64,000 bases of DNA from Cyclospora cayetanensis (lineage: Eukaryota > Apicomplexa > Conoidasida > Eucoccidiorida > Eimeriidae), in contig NW_020312270.1 of NCBI RefSeq assembly GCF_002999335.1, positions 1 to 64,000 on the forward strand, in the 5' to 3' direction. The number at the start of each line of letters is the position of its first letter. Within the stretch, counting starts at the first letter, position 1. Positions 48,716 through 61,700 of the stretch are shown one piece after another. The notes beneath the pieces were generated by a model, which was not told the origin of the DNA, did not search any database, and saw nothing but the letters and a program-made list of their open reading frames with translations. A program made the translations under genes and the position numbers.

Positions 48716-49842
48716 GAACCTCCCCTAGGAAAGGGTTGAAGCACGGATGAATAAGCGTCTCTTTTGGGGACCGTGGGAATGTTGACGTACTAGCTATCCC
48801 CATCGGGTCAACTAATTAAAATAGCAGCACCTCTTACCTTCCCGCTCCGTAGTGGCAGGACACAAGAACCTGAGCTTTCTTGCTCTCAGCGTCTCCTGTC
48901 CGTATCTAGAATCGAACTAGACTCTTTATTCCGCGTCTTCTTGCCTGTCGGTGGGCACAGCGTCCGAAAGTTTGGTCCCTCACCATTCCTGGGGTGTTGG
49001 GGACCAGCATGGTCAATCTTTGCATCCTGGACACGCAGGGGCAAAGCGTTATGTATCAACCGCAACTTTCTGTGCAAAATATTTTGGTTCACTAATTCAA
49101 TGCTACTCCAGATTCGCCTATGACGAACAATAAGGCAGCCTGCTGTTGGAAGCCGCCAATTAGCTTGCAGGTCACTTTGCTCCATTGAGGGCGATCATTG
49201 CCATGGTACTAACGCCGGCGACCCCCAGGAGAAGTCCTTCGCTGTGAGTAGCCGCTCACATTGATTGGAGTTTAGCAGGGAATTTCTGTTTTTATCTCAT
49301 TTACCATCAAACTGTCACGCCGCTAGGCGGGGCTAGGGGGGCTGGGGCGCGCCGAGTCGGTTCATAAAAGTCAATGGCTGGTGCTCGCGTTCTAATAACA
49401 TTCAGCATTATACATCGCTTGGTAATCTTTTGATGCGTGGACCAACTACAAGTGTCGAAAGTCCGCTGCGGCCCACAGGCTCCTGTCCCGCGTACTGCGA
49501 GCTTTTCGTCGTACCTATGGATGCAGGATAACTCTCGGTTACTATAAAGCAGGAATACACTAATTCCGTTTGATTCTACCATTGTATTTGAACCAAGTAC
49601 GGTGCTATTTTGTTCTTATGGGTTTGAGAAGGTAACACAAGGCTGACGGCATTCCTGCCGAGGGGGGGATCTGGAGGCGAAAAGACGGCACAGCCTGGGT
49701 CTCTCGGTCAAAAGGAGACACTTCGTAGCTTCATGTTTTTAGTGCCCCATTATCTTGCAACAGGCAGCAAATATATGCGTGCATCCTGTTTCTCAGAACC
49801 TCAGTTCCCCCTCGTGGGGTACCATCACGGTTCAGCGCAACA
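48716..49842. other. Intergenic, nothing recognised
   Basis: Between the RluA-like gene and the rhomboid gene there are only short ORFs. No repeat or RNA gene was seen. The promoter of the rhomboid gene must lie here but no specific element is recognisable. Confidence 0.5.
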
Positions 49843-52001
49843 ATGGCACACATCCACACTTTGGCCGATCTTGAAAGGCAGGACAAGCCTTACAGCCCAC
49901 AGATGGCCTCCCAAACATCTGTGGGCGGGGGAAACGCGTTCCCATTCATGAACGGAAGCAGCCCTCCGTCTTCGCGAAATGTGCTGGAATATTTGTTTCC
50001 TCACTTCAGCTTCAAGCACTGCGTTTTCATTATCACAATTATCGATGTAGTCATATACATCGCTTCAGTGGTTTACGATCACTCCAGAGGCGACGTGACG
50101 AGCCCTTCCCAGTTAGTTCAACGGGAAATTCTAAGCGAGCCGTCATGAGGAGCTCCCTAGTTGTCTCATGCTTGCCGTATAAACGTCCTTTCCATTTTAT
50201 GATGTTTCTTCTGTGACATTTAGGCGTATTGTGTGTATTGATTATGATGTTATAATCGTTTGAATGTGGTTGATATTGCAGGCATGCTCTCGCGATGTTT
50301 GGCGCAAATATTCCCGAGGATATAAGCAGGGGCCAGTTTTGGCGCTTGCTGTGTCCGATATTTCTGCACAACAGCATATTGCATCTACTGGTGGGCTAGG
50401 ACACTTGTGTCCATCCTGCACCATCAATGGCATCCCTCTCACTGATAGGCGGCAGAGTTCCCCTCCACCCGTCGGAACGGTATAGCAGCAATGACTCATC
50501 CAGTGTTTTGTTGCTGTGAGCTTTAGGTCAACGCCTACATGCAAATTCGTGTAGGAGCGGTGCAGGAAGCAAAGTGGGCTGCACCTTGTTCTGCACGATG
50601 CTGCTGCTGCTGTGCCCAAATTCGTTCCATGGGTTGACACAGGTCGCACAGCATTCCTGAGATACTGTTAGCTCTGCCTTCGGTACCTCCTGCTAAATGG
50701 AGGTCACAGACTTAATTCAGGCAGCTGATGGCACTTCAAATTTGATGTGTGCCGCAGATATGGCACCCCTCGGATTCTCATTGCGTATCTTGTGTGCGGC
50801 ATTCTGGCAAACTTGATATCCAACGCCGTTTTTTTCTGCAACGTGGTATGCAGTGTCCCCTACTACATTACTCATCATGATGCCTTCACGCATAGCTAAC
50901 CGGCCACGCCTTTGTTGCTGCGGTAAAGCTGAATACCACAGAGGTTGGATGATTGGGACAGCAGATGGTGTCTTAGTTTGTGTCATTAAACCGCAGCTGA
51001 AGGTCGGGGCGTCAACAGCTATATTCGGCCTCATTGGAATTGACGTATGATCATGATACGTCACAGTATTCCCTCCCAGCTATAGCCAATATTAAACTTG
51101 CACGTAAAAGTACAACGTCCCTTTATCCAAAGAGCCGCGCGAGGGAAAGATTTGTAGGCGTGTACCGTATCGGTGTGCACCTTCAGTTGCTTCACTCAGC
51201 GTTTGTGTATTTGCCTTTGCAGCTTGCACAACTGGCAATAATTTGGCCAGGCGTAGAAAATCGGCGTCCCGTCATCGCACAAGTTGTGTACGCAATGTGC
51301 CCTCTCTTTTAGTGGGGTGCTGTTTTGTAGAGCTGTGCAGGGTTGAGTTGCCTCAAGAAATTGGACCTTTGCGTCAATGTTGAGGGATATTTGTGTTTTG
51401 CTCAGGGTGTTTTTGTTTATCTTCTTCGTCTTCTCAGTGCTCACCCCTACAGGTGCATTAATTTACTCACTGCGATGTAGCTGCTTTGAAAGCTTTGTAC
51501 ATGAGTACAATTACAGAGAGGAGTTGGCACGTACAAAAGCCAACCGCAGTAGCAAGCCACAAGAAACTTGCATCTGTGCATTTCTCCCGTTAGGCATCTG
51601 ATGTTTTTGCAGATTTCGTCGGCCATCTGGCCGGAATGACCCTTGGAATGTCTTTTGGTGCGGGGTATAATCGTGGGAGTCTTAATGATACGGAGTGAGA
51701 TAATTATTTCTCCTAACGCCCTGGGGGCAGTAGCCATCGTGGTGTTCCGAAAGAAGAGGGTGTATTCTTTTCTTTTAACTGTTTTCTCTCTATTTACTTA
51801 CACAAATCCTTCAGTGTAGCAGCTCAGTAGCAGATACGCTTTGCGAGTAAGAGCTGCTGTACTTTTACAATGTGCTACAATGTTTCTTTCCTCTTCAGGA
51901 ACGTGACTCTTTTTCTGAGCCGCCTTATACACATACTGAACGCTGTATTTGTGGTTGCGGCCGCTGTATACATGTGGGCTATATCTCATAGCTGCGGATG
52001 A
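49843..52001 (+). CDS. ROM1: ROM1-like rhomboid serine protease
   Basis: This is an intramembrane protease; in apicomplexans ROM1 is a small rhomboid of secretory organelles. Nine exons join in phase: 49843-50111, 50282-50390, 50527-50573, 50758-50842, 50997-51044, 51223-51287, 51406-51452, 51613-51664 and 51899-52001, giving 274 residues. It starts MAHIHTLADLERQDKP, very like the ROM1 N-terminus known from Toxoplasma. TM1 is FIITIIDVVIYIASVVY. The L1/TM2 motif QFWRLLCPIFLHNSILHLLV has the conserved WR and H-x4-H-x3-N. The catalytic Ser lies in VGASTAIFGLIG and the catalytic His in GHLAGMTLGM. A seventh TM (AVFVVAAAVYMWA) ends the protein, giving the 6+1 layout. All catalytic residues are present, so it should be active. 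Assignment to ROM1, not ROM2 or ROM3, rests on size and N-terminus. Confidence 0.93.
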
Positions 52002-55000
52002 CCCCCGTACTCTTTTTTCTCACTGGCGAGACTACGAGGTCGAGAGGGGCTGTGAATGCTTCACGGAGTGGTGGTGTTTTATCGGAAGCCCAAAATAACG
52101 ACGGGGACGACTACATGGGGAGCGTTGTTCTGCAGCGACCGTCAATGAAAAATATAGCGCAGAGGGCTGCCAAATACTGTGCACGAAGGCTGGCGATGAC
52201 ACTTGAGAAAGTGGCGCACTTCTCCCTGGCCTAACCGTGTGCTATCGGTGATAGACGGGCATGCTCATTGGGCGACATTCTGCTATCTATCCCAATGGAT
52301 TTATTTTGTAGGCATTCTTCATCAACGCGTCTGTTTTTCATAGTTTTAGTGCTTACTATTGAATGGGAAGCCGCCCCGGGATTGATCAGAGAGGACGACG
52401 TGGGATACTTCCATTGACCACATTGACTGTACAGGAGTGTGCATTTTTTGTCTTCCATGCAATATTCACTTCAGTTTAAGTATTATTGGGGGGGGAAATC
52501 TCTCTGAAGAGTGAAAGTACGGCCAGAGTAGGGAAGCATCAAAACGGAACTTTCTAAAATACTCAAAACAGCTTACTACTTTGTACAGGGAGTGTCGGGA
52601 AGGCACTGCAACAGAACGTCAAATCGCGTGGCGTTGTGCGTGACGCGACCTTCTGGGATTTGCAAAACATTTTATCGAGTGACTCGTTAATACTCTCAGT
52701 TTTTGATTCAGTTCGCAAAATCTAAAAAAGTCATTGGCTCCGTCCGGCCCATAAATAATGCGTCAGCTGCTGCTTAGACCAAAATCGGCAGTGCACTATC
52801 AGAAGAAGAAGCAGCAGCAGCTGTATAACCAGCACCAGCAGCGGAGGTACTGGTGAAGCCCTGCATGCCGTACCACTGCTGAATGCACAATGACGATAGT
52901 TTCCTGTAGCAGTCGCCACTATTGCTGATAGCGCTCTGACGTACCACACTACGATGTCTGTACCTTTATCATCACTTGACGCAGCAGCCCCCGTATTCCC
53001 GATTCATTTTTCTGACTGGATCCACATTGTCTCTGCCGCTCTAGCCCTACTTACTCTGGTCAAGAATTTACTACTGCTCCTGCCACCCAGCTCCATAAGG
53101 CCCCTGAAGGCCTTTTAATGTGTCTGTGGGATAGGAAGAGCTAAGGTGTACGGCAACTCTGCTGTTTACATGTTGCATAATGTGGGAAGTGGAATTCACC
53201 GCACATTGTTCTTATCCCCTCATTGTGTGAAGACTAGGTGAAGGCATGGCACATTATCACTGTGAGTGGTCTTTCTGGGAGGCGAACAACCTCCGCTTTA
53301 TTTGAAGCCCCAAAATGACTGTAATTGATTGACAAGGCTGCTTGTCATCTTAATCCGGTGCGGTCCGATGAGCCAAGGTGTAATTTTCTCAATAGGAAAG
53401 CTATAATAACATTAGGGGCATTACGAATTCTCAAACTTCAGAAGAATACGCTCATCATATTCCTCAACATATTAAGCTGTTACGAGCACGAGAATTATTG
53501 TTGCGAGCACCGGACATCAGCCTTGGTTGTGAACGACGCACGTCGATGCTGTGCATTGTCACGCCGAAAAATATTTGAACGCACTGTACTCAAATTCCGT
53601 AGATAGCGGCAATTTTAATAGTTGAGCTATGATAACTCTTTACAAGCACTATTGACTTCTGAGTTTACGTCCAAACAGCTAGAGGCCCACTTTGCCATCC
53701 TCTTGACCGGGCTGCCTAATGATTCAGTACAATCAGGCCTTCGTGCCTTTTCTCACCTTGATTTTCCTACGTGTCCTTGGACTCCCATAGAGTACACAGC
53801 CTGAGATGGAGGCAGCCTTTCCGCCATGATCAATACGGGCAGCACAGTTGTCAGAAATGCTGTTTTATATCTGGTGATCTGCATGCTCCTGGAGTTCAAC
53901 GACTGCTCTCCGAGCTCAGCAAGTGATCTGGCGGGGGAGGCCTACTTAGAAAGCGGATTCAGCGGGTTGAGTTTGAAGCGGAGGACTTGGGGCAAAAAAT
54001 GCGTAATGTTCGTGCAAGAGCTGCCATCTGGAGTAGATCAAACAGGATGTCATAATCGATCTTTGTGCTGTATTTAAGAACCTTACAGCAGCAAATGGAT
54101 TATGCAACAGATAAGGGGGAAAGTACTCGTCATGTGTGCATCTGCGAAATATGTTTGCTTCACCCGCACCTTAAGGCAGCACTTCGGCGTATGCAGCCGC
54201 CGGAGCTGCGACTCTATTCCCAAAATGAGCTTTTGAATCTGCTTGAGTGTGACGTATCCATGGCTTCAGAAAACAGTGAAAAGCATAAGGTAAGTTGGCT
54301 TATGCGTCTCACAACCTGCTGCAGTATCAGTGATGAATCTTTATGCCTGAAGTAGGGAAAGAGCAACAGAACGACTCAGTATTTTAGAAAAACCGGCCTC
54401 TGTTATAGCATCTCGTGGAAGTGGAGGCTTCGTATTCACGAAGCGTCAACGCCTGACGTAGCAGCTACAGTCATTACTGTCGGCACTACGGGCAAGGTTG
54501 CAAGTGCTTCGGTGCTGCGAGCTTTATTCAAAGAGCTGGTAGTTATGAATTCGTCGGATGTGGGCGCGTAGACTCATGGGTTTTGCAGATATCATGCTGA
54601 GCACATGAAAATGTCTCGAAATGAATTGTTGCATTCCTTTCCTCTACGGAGCGTTTCTGTTCTACCACTCTAAGATAGAGCTATGCTTAACAGGAGCCAC
54701 CTGCACGCTACTTTTTGCGACACTGAGTCATTAGGATGCTTTTGTTTGCTGGTATGATGCAGATTGGATCTGAGGAAAGCTGGTGGCATCTCTGCACTGC
54801 CGATCGAAGTTTCCCCATCTACATCATCCCCACGTAAGATAGCGCATGGTGCTTCTTCCTTCCTACTCTGCTTCTTCCCAGCTTTGTTCTAAATTATCTA
54901 ATCCACCTACTTCTTATGAGCGCTGGTGTCCGTTGGGCATTCGGTTACTTGGGGGTGCATATTCGCTTTTTCTTGCGCTCTTCTTTGCCGTTGCCGATAG

Positions 55001-55172
55001 TGTGTGCAGTGGGTTCTGGATGCCACTTCCCGCTTGATATCGTGCCACACATTGTTACTATTCATTTTATCCGTGTGCTCTCCCCATTGTACCAGCAGAC
55101 AGTTCGTAAATGCATGGAAAGAGGATGCGATTTTGATTGTAACGAATAGAAACCATATGTGCTTTGCCCCAA
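52002..55172. other. Gap before the methyltransferase-like gene
   Basis: No complete gene was recognised. A short CAG-type tract lies near 52800-52850. A possible exon at about 54065-54290 (contains LLHPHLKAALRRMQPPELRL, ending at a strong GTAAGT donor at 54289) may belong to the next gene or to an unrecognised one. I could not join it in frame with anything. Confidence 0.45.
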
Positions 55173-56948
55173 ATGCTGTCACTTAGGGAGGAGCTAGTAG
55201 CTGATCTTGCATCTTATTTGGCAGGCAGAGTACAATCTCTTCGAAGTGAGATGATTGGACGAGCTGGCACTTCCTGCTGCAGAGCATCAGAAATCGCAAA
55301 AACTTGTACGGACAACAGCTGCTGCAGCAATTGGGATCCCACAGGGCCTATTCGCATTTTAGAATGCGGAGCCGGCACAGGGGCATTGGCCGCTCACCTG
55401 ATGCCGAGAATTCAGCAGCTGCTCCACCAAGGACGTTCCCAGACCACGAGCACTACGCTGGTCCAACAGCAGCAGCAACGTCAGCAAGGGCAATCTTGTG
55501 CGTTGCACTCACGTCTGCAACAGCGAGAGAAACAGCATCGCAGAAATATAGGAGAAAAACATGATGCGAATGCCGATGTGGGAAGCTCAGGCCCATTTGT
55601 AGAAAACAACAGGCTACTGACCTCTGCCGTACACTTGCAGTGTACTATGGTCAACGAAAGTGCTGCAAGCAGAGAAGCACCGAGCAATTCTCAATTTACA
55701 TATATTGCTTCTGAGCCTCGCCAAGAGCTGCAGTGGTGCCCTCAACACCTGGCACCCACCGCTGTTGGGTGCCGCTTGGCGATGCAACAACACTGTCCCC
55801 AAATGGTCATTTGCTGTTGGATGCCGTTTAATGTCGATTGGACCGCACCTGCCCGCAGCAACTGCTGTGCCTGTTGTAGAAGCATTCTTGAACTGGGCGG
55901 TGCAATGCCCCAGCAGCACCACAGCTGCCCGTGCCAGGTGCAGGAATATATCCTTATTGGCCACCCCGAGGGGGGCTTAGTAGGAAGGCCGTAAGCCTAT
56001 GTATTGTTTAGCTTGTGTCTGGTGCTCCTTGATACGTCAAGAGCGCTTTCACTGTTGTTTAGCCCTTCTTTTGCGTATTGTTCGTTTTCAACCCGTGCTT
56101 TTGATTCGTCGCATCGCCTTTACATCTTCATTTTGATGAATGTGGAAGAAACCAGATAATCAAATTTATTGGCTTGCTGTACCGACGTAGCTGGGTGCAG
56201 CAATATGTTTCCACGTCTTTGTGCAGCTATTCCATTCGCCAAATTCGAGTCTGTATGAAATACTTAGTACCGCACGTGTCGCTGCGTTGCTCAATTCTCC
56301 CGCAGACTAGAGACTTGGGGACTAAACTGCCCGGATGCGGATTTACTGCCTCTTGGGGTCGACTATGAAGCTTGTCAAGACCAAGCGCAGGCAGGGGGCA
56401 GTTCTTCTATTTCGCCAGCCTCAGAAACGCATTCCCGCGAAGCTGCATCAGCAGTCACAAGTGATGAAAACAATGACGGTGTGGGAATTCGCAAAAGGAG
56501 GAAAACCAGGACTGATGACAGTACCCTGGATCCTGTGGAATGGCAACCAGCAAATAACTTCAAATCTATTTTACCAGATGTGCCAAGCCGAGGAAAAGGT
56601 GCACCTAAAGATGCCTTTGGAAATGACAGTGACTGCGAAGCTGACTCAGACAGTAGTCTTCTTGACGTACATCATTCTGCTCGCGAATTTGGTGGTATGC
56701 ATCTCTTGCCTTTGAGCAAAAGACCGTATTACCGAGAAGGCTTTGTACGGTTGCCGCCTCTTCCCACCAAATCTGATAAAGTGGCTGCAAAGGTTGCAGG
56801 AGCAACAGACCTCAGCCAGCTGGAGGCGCTGCAGGGCGTCCAGTCGCTGAGCAGATTTGATTCGCTCCTCAGCTTACGTGCAGGCTTTCCCTCAGTTTCT
56901 CGCGTTATTGTTTTTCGGCGCACTAGCAAACGTGGTGAACTTGGGTAG
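55173..56948 (+). CDS. SAM-dependent methyltransferase-like protein with Gln-rich insertion
   Basis: Two exons, 55173-55990 and 56306-56948, join in phase to give 486 residues from ATG 55173. Residues 61-75 (RILECGAGTGALAAHL) are a clear SAM-binding motif I. YIASEP near 177 fits motif II, and MVICCWMPFNVDWTA (about 211-225) fits the strand-4 region. EYILIGHPEGG, then ETWGL just after the splice, and a final VIVFRRTSKR resemble a poorly characterised methyltransferase-like family found in plants and protists. Between motifs I and II about 95 residues of Gln/Ser-rich sequence (VQQQQQRQQ and beyond) are inserted, and another low-complexity stretch precedes the C-terminus. The substrate is unknown. 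An AG acceptor at about 55148 leaves open that upstream exons exist. Confidence 0.75.
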
Positions 56949-57634
56949 GCGTAGCTGATTCAGTTGGGGAATGCTGCCTCCTACAACCAAGGAAACGTCC
57001 CATTATGTCTATAGAATACTTCAAGATCCTATTCAAAAATCCATAAGCATAGTTGGTAGTATATACGAGCTACCACTTTGCATTTGCCGTCTTGCCTGCC
57101 TGCTTCCTGCTGTGCCGGACACCAAGTCGCCATACACAATTTTTGAGAGCCTGGATGTGAGCCAGGCATCCTTGAATAACCCTCTCGATGGCGATGGAAG
57201 GCAATTGATTTTAACCTCAAGACTAATTCATTAGAGCGGCCACAGCATCAATAAAGCCGAGTACTCCCCTACACCCTTACATCAGAGCCTGTCTACGGCA
57301 AACTCCCAGACGAAGAGACCTTGCACGTGTGGGGCGTGTTCTCAAGCAAGACCCCTGCACCACCTGCCGTTGTTACATACGAACCTTACAAAAATAGGCT
57401 AGGTGTCCCGAAATTTCGATAAACAAAAGCGCCAGTTATCATGTACACTTCTATGTAAGGCTTTCGGAACTCGCGCATACGAAGCACGAAGCGAAAAAGT
57501 TTTTTTTAAAAAAATCGCGAGTCAGCAGGCAATTGTGTCGTAGCCCCGACATCCTGCACCTTTTTACGGCTGCACATATACTAGGCGCCCGGTCGTTACT
57601 CGGGCTAAGCGATTTACAGGTTTTGTACCATGCC
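56949..57634. other. Convergent intergenic gap, nothing recognised
   Basis: The methyltransferase-like gene (+) and the minus-strand exon cluster converge here. There is an AATAAA near 57250 and an A/T-rich run at 57497-57515. No conserved ORF is seen. Confidence 0.5.
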
Positions 57635-58590
57635 CTAGCCAGGAGCCTGAGCTCTCGCAGCCGCCACCTGGCCTCCGTCTTCGGCTTCCACTGCAGGATT
57701 CTTCCTTTGTTTTGTGTGAGGAGGTTTCTTTATACGTTTCATGTGGCTCTTTCGTTCTTGCGCGGACTGGAAAGAAAGAAAAAAAGCACACCAGAAAGAC
57801 AAAGCAGAGGTGTTGCTATGAGGCATACATAGCCAGCGGCAGCTTGAAAGAGGACGCAATGGAATTGGGCGAATTAAGGTAGCCTTCTACGTCGGTGGCT
57901 CAAAGACCCTCAGTGAAGCACAAATCACGGCCCGTCAGACTGTTGTACTTTGTGCAACAACAGAAACCGGTAGGCCTTACCGCCAGGGGTACTTGAGCAC
58001 CGAAAAAGAGCCATGTGCTGATGACACCCCCCATTAACGGGAAGCACTTGCCAGTCACCACGTAGGAAATGTTTTCGACTGGCATGTCCAGCAAGCGGCG
58101 AAAACGCCTGGCACCCCCCAAGTAGCTCCGAATTTCCGTGGTATCTGTAGAGCAAATTTCCAACAACACAAAAGTGTGACGCACGCATCCAGTAGGCCTG
58201 TTCGGTTGAATTATGCTATAATTATGCAGGACCAGGTAAAAGCTCATTCGGGCAGAAGGGGCCTCACCTGCCGTCGCTAGGTGGATTGGAAAGCCACAAA
58301 ACACATGATTCGGTTTTACTGGGAAGACATTCTGCTGCCACAAGAAATACACTTGTTCCTGCAGTAACAGGTGAGAGCACACGTAAATGAAATGTTGCAG
58401 AAGGGCAGTGAGGATAGTGAATTGAATGCCTAGCTGAAGCTGCCCGCATGCCTCCTAGAGTGTGAATACGTGGACGCTACATTAGAATTCATACCATGCG
58501 GTAATACCAATTCCATTTGGCAACCTGTTCGGCGGCGTAGGTTCCGCTAGACACTGGCATTCTCCATTCCGTCGGGACACGCGGTTCCTG
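57635..58590 (-). CDS. Exon cluster encoding a short membrane-associated segment; may be the 3' end of the next gene
   Basis: Three exons join in phase: 58590-58495 (EPRVPTEWRMPVSSGTYAAE), 58358-58268 (VYFLWQQNVFPVKPNHVFCG) and 58144-57981, which contains SYLGGARRFRRLLDMPVENI and a hydrophobic stretch (FPLMGGVISTWLFFGAQVPL). A last exon from about 57883, in phase, would end at 57635. I do not recognise the protein. It lies directly downstream of the large Ser-rich gene on the same strand. I could not find a convincing donor that joins the two in phase, so it may be the end of that gene or a separate small one. Confidence 0.5.
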
Positions 58591-58729
58591 CTGCATACAT
58601 CAGAAGGCAAAACACTAGATTGCCCCTGTGTAGCACTCTCCATGTAGAGGCACAAAGCTGCATGCAAGTCGTGCCTTTTGGAAGACAATTTCGTTCACAA
58701 GACCCAACTGAAATAAATCCGTGCAGAAT

Positions 58730-61700
58730 TCAAGAACGTCCCCACACAGAACCAGTCAGTGACTCCTCTGGTGGCATCGTGGCTCTCCAAGGGCTTGCAT
58801 GAGCAAACCAAGGAATGCATTTGCAGAAACTCGCCTCTGTGGGCCCCGAGCCATCGTCTGGTTCTTGCAAGGCAGACACATCTGTAGGCTCTTTCTTTCT
58901 GATGACTTTACTCCTTTGGCCTCCGGTTGCCAAGCCCATCCGTGCGAGGTCCACACCCCCATCGAATTCCACGTACTCCTTGGGGAGGACCTTAGGAGGC
59001 TCAAGGAGCTCCCCATATGGATCTAGCCCCTGAAACCCTTGATCAAGTTCCTGTGCGTAGTTGACATCCATCCGGCCTCCCGCCATCACCGGCTCTGTCC
59101 CTGAGTCAGAGAACACGGTTTATGGTGTCCAACGTGCGAAAATGACGTCTATGCGTCATGCATGCATTCCCAGGGTGAGGACAGCCCCAGCGAGATGCAG
59201 AGCCCCCCGATTGCTAGATGACTGGGAGGAAAGTACCTGCTGGGACGCCAGCTTCGTATTTTTGCCTTGCGTAAGCCATGTTGAAGCCCTCAGGACGCCC
59301 GTCTGCCTTGAAATTCGGGCGGGCAGAAGCACCAGAATCGATGAAATCAGTTGCACCAAACATTCTTGCGCGGTCCTGGCCTGTTCGCAGTGCACAAACG
59401 CCAACACACAGACGCTTGAGCCAATAGAGGGTATCCAGAAAAACGCAGCACGCACATCACGGCGCACCAAACGAGACAGAAAAGAAGGGCAAAGGGAAAA
59501 GTACCTCCGCCATCAACAAACTCCTTCTGGCCCGTGCTTGGATTCACGCGAAAGGCGCCTTCCCTGTGGCCACTTTCAACTCTCCCTGAAAACACACGAG
59601 CGTTCGCAGAAAAAGCCGGATGCCTTCACGCCGCCTCAAAATGCAAAAGGAACAAGACCCGGATGCCCTCTCAGCAGACGAAAGCGCGAGGATCTAACAC
59701 CGAAACTCTAGACAGTCCTGAGAAGCTTCCAAGGATGACCATCCTAACGGGGTGCTCCTAATTGCGGTCTATCGGGCAAGCCCACAAAACGACATTAGCT
59801 GGGCAAGTACGTTCGTTCTTTGCAGCACTTACACGTATTATCCAAGTGGAGCCACAACAGCGTACCTTGATTTAACGGAATGGCGTTAACAGGCCCGGCC
59901 ACCTGCAGAGTAGCGCCGAAGGGCATGTTGCCGTAGGGCTGTACATACACATCCACGCAGAGAAATAGACACACGGGCACATACAAACACAGGCACCTAC
60001 ACACATACATACACAGGCACACAGGTACATACACAGACACAGGAGCATTCATACACAGGCGCACAGGCACACACAATCCAAGCCCTGAAGACCCTAGACC
60101 GCAATAATATAGCTGTTTCACCACGTGGCATATTCATGTGCCAGCATAGTGTATGTGCTACGACCCCGTTGGTGCTAGATGCAACTTCCACCCTATGTCG
60201 GAGCCACCCAATCGTTTGAGAAGTGTGAGCTAGCGTACTCTTCCACCTGTACGTGTCACCGCATAGTCGTATTCGTTCGTCCCCGTTAGCGGATTGTATA
60301 TCATTCCTTCGGGTGAAGGCTGAGAAACAAGCCCCAATCAGCATCACAAGATGGGGCAAAGCACATTTCTCGGTAAAAATCCAAGTTTTCCAGGTTTGCA
60401 GCACACGGATGCTTTTTTCAATCGACAAAAAAACGCGGGAGAAGGGAAAAACGCACGCATTCGGTGAAGAGACGCTGAAAGTCGCGCCACCTCGTGGCAA
60501 ATGCAGGCAAACAGCGAAAAGGGCAAGTACCAAGGGTTTCGGAATGATGCCACCGTGGACGCTGGCAGCAAGCGCGCTCAGGTGGCCTCCACACGTACCG
60601 GCGGGCCTGAAGCGAAGCTCTGGGGGCCTCCCCAATTCTGGCGGACTTGATCGTAGTCGATGTCGAGCATCATTTCATGGTCTTTGCACGCTGTAAAAAG
60701 AGGCCCTCTTCTTGTAGGTGCTGCACCCGTGGCCCGGAGCGAACTGGGGGCAGGCACTCCCTCAGTGGCGCTGGAGTGAGGGGCAGCCGGAGCAGACGAA
60801 GTAGCCGCAACAGAGAGTGCTGAGACAGCAGTTGCACCTGTTGACACGGGATCCATGGGAGTACTCGCGGTGGCGTCGCTTCCAGCATTTTCAAGCGTCA
60901 CAGAACTGCTGCTGCTGAAGTTGCTGCCTTCACGCTCGGAACGGGTTGCTTCTGCCCTAGGGATGGCAGCAGCGCCTACAAGGGACGCGGCCGAGCACTG
61001 AGAAGAATCGGCACCAGCCTTGGGCAACGTAATCGAGCGCTTAAAAGCCGGTGCGCTAAGGCTCAACGCCCTACAGTACGCCTTTCCGGAGGGCAAGGAG
61101 TTCTTGGCTCGCTGCAAACAAGACGCGTAGACTTGCTGCATCCGCTCAGAGATTCCATTCTTCGAATTTCCGGTCGCCATCAGGGATGCTGCGTCGGGTC
61201 CCTCTTCGGCATCTTTCTGAGTCAAAACAGAGGGACCTTCTGCTTCGACAGGTGAAGGCGCAGTATCGGCCTCATCTGGGAACACCCGCGCTTTATCGTT
61301 CAGCTGTTTGTTCGCAAAGGCTGATGGCGCTGCCTTCTTGGGCAGCGCGAAAGATTCGATAAGAGCAGCAATGGACTCACAACTGCTGGCTGCCTTGCTG
61401 CTGCTGTCACCATATTTGCGCCGCATGCGTCTCTTCAGCGTGCTTACAGGGGGAGACACCAGCCATGGCAGTTCATATGCACGTTCATCAGCTACAGACC
61501 GCTCGCAGCAATCGCTTTCTGGAAGAGAATCCAAGGTCCCCTTTTCGCTGATGAAGGACTGCGCACGATTCGCCTCCAAGTCGAATTTCGCCGAGGAGCT
61601 ATGCACGCTTCTTTGCTGCTCCTCTGCAGACTCGTCCAACGAAGCCACGCCAGAAGAATCAGGGGCTGACAGCTGAGGCCGCTCATAAAGCTTCATTTGT

